In this document: one piece after another, positions 4,996 to 7,145 of the stretch
Layout: the number at the start of each line of letters is the position of its first letter
How positions within the stretch are numbered: position 1 is the stretch's first letter
Assembly: GCA_903932755.1 (NCBI GenBank)
Contig: CAIZHL010000488.1
Location: 1 to 7,145, forward strand
Source: an uncultured beta proteobacterium
GTDB taxonomy: Bacteria > Pseudomonadota > Gammaproteobacteria > Burkholderiales > Rhodocyclaceae
DNA: 7,145 bases
Direction: 5' to 3'
Position numbers and translations under genes: made by a program
Notes under the pieces: model-generated
The model's database searches: none
Told to the model about the DNA's origin: nothing
What the model saw: the letters and a program-made list of their open reading frames with translations, nothing else

Positions 4996-6618
4996 CTAGA
5001 TCTCCTCCGCTTCCATCTTGATCGCGCCGCAGGGACATTCGGCGACGCACATGCCGCAGCCTTTGCAGTAGTCGTAGTTGAACTGGAAACGCTTGCCGGG
5101 GCCGAGCTTGATCACGGCGTTGTCGGGGCAGACGCCGTAGCAGTTGTCGCATTCGAAGCAGTTGCCGCAAGAGAGGCAGCGCCGCGCCTCGAACAGCGCC
5201 GTGCTTTCGTCCAGCCCGCCCTGCACTTCCTCGAAGGTCGATTGGCGGCGGATGATGTCGAGCATCGGCCTGACCGTCTTCGGCGCGTCGGCGTAGTACC
5301 AGGGATTGAGTTTCTCGAACTGGGCGATTTCGTGCTTGGCCGGCTGCACGTGGCTTTCGCCGCGCAGCCAGGCGTCGATGTTCCTCGCCGCCTTCTTGCC
5401 GTGGCCGACGGCAACGGTGACGTTGCGCTCCGCCGGCACCATGTCGCCGCCGGCGAAGATGCCGGGGTGGCCCGTCATCATGTTCGGCGCGACCTTGACC
5501 ACGCCGTCGGCGACTTCGAGTCCGGGCACGCCATTGAGCAGGCCCAGGTCGACGTCCTGGCCGAGGGCCAGCACCACGGAGTCGGCTTCCAGCGTCTCGA
5601 ACTCACCGGTCGGCTGCGGGAAACCCTTGTCGTCGAGCGCCATCTTTTCGATGGTGATCTCTTTGTCGCCGGCCTGTTTGATGGTCGACAGCCACTTGAC
5701 CATGACGCCTTCCTGCAGCGCCTCCTCGATCTCGAAATCGTGGGCCGGCGCCTTGTCGCGGGTGCGGCGGTAGACGATGATCGGCTCGGCGCCCATGCGC
5801 TTGACCGAGCGCGCGACGTCGATCGCCGTATTGCCGCCGCCATAGACCACCACGCGGCGGCCGAGCATGGGCTTGTCCTCGCCTTCCATGCTGCGCAACA
5901 CCGAGATCGCGTCGACGATCTTGGCCGCATCGCCCGAAGGGATCATGGCGCGCTTGCCGATGTGGGCGCCGACGGCGAGGAAGGCGGCGTCGAACGATCC
6001 TGATTTCATCTGTTCGAGGATGTTGTCGACCTTGCTGTTGAGCTTGACCGTGACGCCCATGTCGACGATGCGCTGCATCTCGGCGTCGAGCACTTCACGC
6101 GGCAGGCGGTACTTGGGGATGCCGAAGCGCATCATGCCGCCCATGTAGGGGCCGGCATCCATTACGGTAACGGCGTGACCCAGCGCGCGCAGGTGGTAGG
6201 CGGCCGACATGCCCGAGGGGCCGGCGCCGACGATCAGCACCTTCTTGCCGGATTCTTTGGCGGGTGCCGCGAACTTCCAGCCGCGCTTGACGGCTTCGTC
6301 GCCGAGGAAGCGCTCCACGGAATTGATGCCGACGGCCTCGTCGATCTTGCCGCGGTTACAGGCCGACTCACAGGTGTGGTAGCAGACGCGGCCCATGATC
6401 GCGGCGAAGGGGTTGTCGCGCGTCAGGTGGCGCCAGGCGGCCTCGTAGTTGCCGGATTCGGCATGGAACAGCCAGCCCTGGATGTCTTCGCCGGCGGGGC
6501 ACTGGTTGTTGCAGGGCGGCAGGCGGTCGAGGTAGACCGGACGCGAGGTGCGCCAGGAACCGGTGTGGTTGGCCAGCGAAGAGCCGGGGTTGAGCGTTAT
6601 GGCGAAAGGTTTTTGCAT
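4996..6618 (-). CDS. GltD-like NAD(P)/FAD oxidoreductase with C-terminal 2[4Fe-4S] ferredoxin domain (electron-transfer subunit of a 2-oxoacid oxidoreductase)
   Basis: The product has 540 residues from ATG 6618. The N-terminal iron-sulfur region has PPCNNQCP (34-41) and GRVCYHTCESAC (76-87), as in the glutamate synthase small subunit. An FAD Rossmann motif follows at VGAGPSG (130-136), then the NAD(P) motif YGGGNTA (259-265) with VYRRTR, then IFAGGD (387-392). The C-terminal ferredoxin has Cys487, 490, 493 and 497, then Cys518, 521, 524 and 528, each group as CxxCxxCxxxCP, plus extra cysteines at 481, 484 and 530. No glutamate synthase large subunit is nearby and the gene overlaps a PorB-type subunit. 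The likely role is therefore to carry electrons from 2-oxoacid oxidation to NAD(P)+, as described for NAD(P)-linked enzymes of this class in anaerobic aromatic degraders. A GTG codon at 6621 is an alternative start; ATG 6618 has the better ribosome-site spacing. NAD versus NADP cannot be decided. Confidence 0.88.
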   Translation of the reverse strand: MQKPFAITLNPGSSLANHTGSWRTSRPVYLDRLPPCNNQCPAGEDIQGWLFHAESGNYEAAWRHLTRDNPFAAIMGRVCYHTCESACNRGKIDEAVGINSVERFLGDEAVKRGWKFAAPAKESGKKVLIVGAGPSGMSAAYHLRALGHAVTVMDAGPYMGGMMRFGIPKYRLPREVLDAEMQRIVDMGVTVKLNSKVDNILEQMKSGSFDAAFLAVGAHIGKRAMIPSGDAAKIVDAISVLRSMEGEDKPMLGRRVVVYGGGNTAIDVARSVKRMGAEPIIVYRRTRDKAPAHDFEIEEALQEGVMVKWLSTIKQAGDKEITIEKMALDDKGFPQPTGEFETLEADSVVLALGQDVDLGLLNGVPGLEVADGVVKVAPNMMTGHPGIFAGGDMVPAERNVTVAVGHGKKAARNIDAWLRGESHVQPAKHEIAQFEKLNPWYYADAPKTVRPMLDIIRRQSTFEEVQGGLDESTALFEARRCLSCGNCFECDNCYGVCPDNAVIKLGPGKRFQFNYDYCKGCGMCVAECPCGAIKMEAEEI

Positions 6619-7145
6619 CACGCGGCCTCCTTGGCAAGCAATCCATATCTGCGGATGTTCTTGTCCGCCTGGGCCTGGATGCGGGCGATGGTTTCGACGG
6701 CGGGATTCTTGCCGAACAGATGGGCGAAGCGCTTTTGCAGTTTCAGGTAGGCCTCCACCGGCTGCGGCCGCCGTATCGCCAGCGCCGACTTTAGTTCGCC
6801 GTACTCGGCCTCGAACACCGGGAAGATGCCGGTTTCCTTGGCCAGGCGGGCCAACAGGATGGTGTCCTGTGAGGCCGCACCCCAGCCCAGAGGACAGGGC
6901 ACCAGGATATGGATATAGCGCGCGCCGCGGATGCTCATGGCCTTGGTGACCTTGTTTTCCAGGTCGCGCAGGTCGGCCACGGTGGCGGTGGCGACGTAGG
7001 GGATCTCGTGCGCCATGGCGATGGCCGGGACGAACTTGCCCTGGCCGAACGGGTTGCCCGGCTCGGGCCCGAGCGGCATGGTGGTGGCCGTGCGCGCCGC
7101 CGAGGGCGTGGCCGAACTGCGCTGCACGCCGGTGTTCATGTAGCC
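6618..7145 (-). CDS. 2-oxoacid:ferredoxin oxidoreductase beta subunit, PorB-type, C-terminal part (runs off right edge)
   Basis: 175 residues before the stop are in the window and the frame is open to the right edge. The methionine near the edge is internal: the visible start GYMNTGVQRSSATPSA matches the family sequence just after the thiamine-diphosphate GDG...N motif, which must lie outside. Other marks are AMAHEIPYVATATVADL (about 42-58) and GARYIHILVPCPLGWG (about 74-89), with a helical, Lys/Arg-rich tail. PorB-type beta subunits bind thiamine pyrophosphate and, with alpha, gamma and ferredoxin-like subunits, convert pyruvate or another 2-oxoacid plus CoA to acyl-CoA and CO2. The stop overlaps the start of the GltD-like gene, so both belong to one operon, with alpha and gamma genes expected to the right. 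Substrate is unclear: pyruvate, phenylglyoxylate and other 2-oxoacids are all possible. Confidence 0.86.
   Translation of the reverse strand, partial: GYMNTGVQRSSATPSAARTATTMPLGPEPGNPFGQGKFVPAIAMAHEIPYVATATVADLRDLENKVTKAMSIRGARYIHILVPCPLGWGAASQDTILLARLAKETGIFPVFEAEYGELKSALAIRRPQPVEAYLKLQKRFAHLFGKNPAVETIARIQAQADKNIRRYGLLAKEAA
6626..6632 (-). promoter_or_regulatory. Ribosome binding site that decides the start of the GltD-like gene
   Basis: On the minus strand a full AAGGAGG lies 7 nt before ATG 6618 but only 4 nt before GTG 6621, favouring the ATG. The site lies inside the 3' end of the PorB-type gene. That gene's TGA stop (6620-6618) shares one base with this ATG, which is typical of translational coupling. 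Confidence 0.7.

Noticed and set aside
5242..6003. A 253-codon plus-strand open frame antisense to the GltD-like gene
   Set aside because: It has low-information His/Asp/Arg-rich composition and sits within a well-supported minus-strand gene.

Overview
This window is a GC-rich, densely coded stretch of bacterial chromosome. It most resembles a betaproteobacterium with anaerobic or facultative metabolism, for example a member of the Rhodocyclales. That placement is an inference from four things: high GC, the TusE/DsrC-type protein, an RlmN-like paralogue of a kind I associate from memory with Betaproteobacteria, and two separate thiamine-dependent 2-oxoacid oxidoreductases. No gene looks foreign in base composition, and there are no RNA genes, CRISPR arrays or transposase genes.

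Layout, left to right. Positions 1-847 (minus strand, running off the left edge) hold the N-terminal part of an IorA-type indolepyruvate (arylpyruvate) ferredoxin oxidoreductase alpha subunit. Positions 848-1118 are a divergent intergenic region. It has a consensus -10 box for the rightward genes. For the leftward gene it has a highly structured leader that ends in an intrinsic terminator directly before the iorA start codon. Positions 1119-4917 (plus strand) hold tusE (sulfur-relay protein), a divergent RlmN-family radical-SAM RNA methyltransferase, and a 757-residue fusion of a pyridine-nucleotide-disulfide oxidoreductase to selenophosphate synthetase (SelD). Positions 4918-4995 are a convergent gap filled by a nested inverted repeat; one arm recurs after tusE. 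Positions 4996-7145 (minus strand, running off the right edge) hold a GltD-like NAD(P)/FAD oxidoreductase fused to a C-terminal two-cluster ferredoxin, preceded and overlapped by the 3' part of a PorB-type 2-oxoacid oxidoreductase beta subunit.

How the genes may work together. TusE passes sulfur towards 2-thiouridine in tRNA. SelD makes selenophosphate, which can convert that 2-thiouridine to 2-selenouridine or feed selenocysteine synthesis. RlmN-family enzymes methylate adenosine in rRNA and tRNA. The central block therefore reads as RNA modification and sulfur/selenium chemistry. The outer genes oxidise 2-oxoacids to acyl-CoA. In the right-hand system the GltD-ferredoxin protein would move the electrons to NAD(P)+. 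The most notable items are the candidate attenuator of iorA, the tusE/RlmN-like/selD neighbourhood, and the shared intergenic repeat. The protein families themselves are known.
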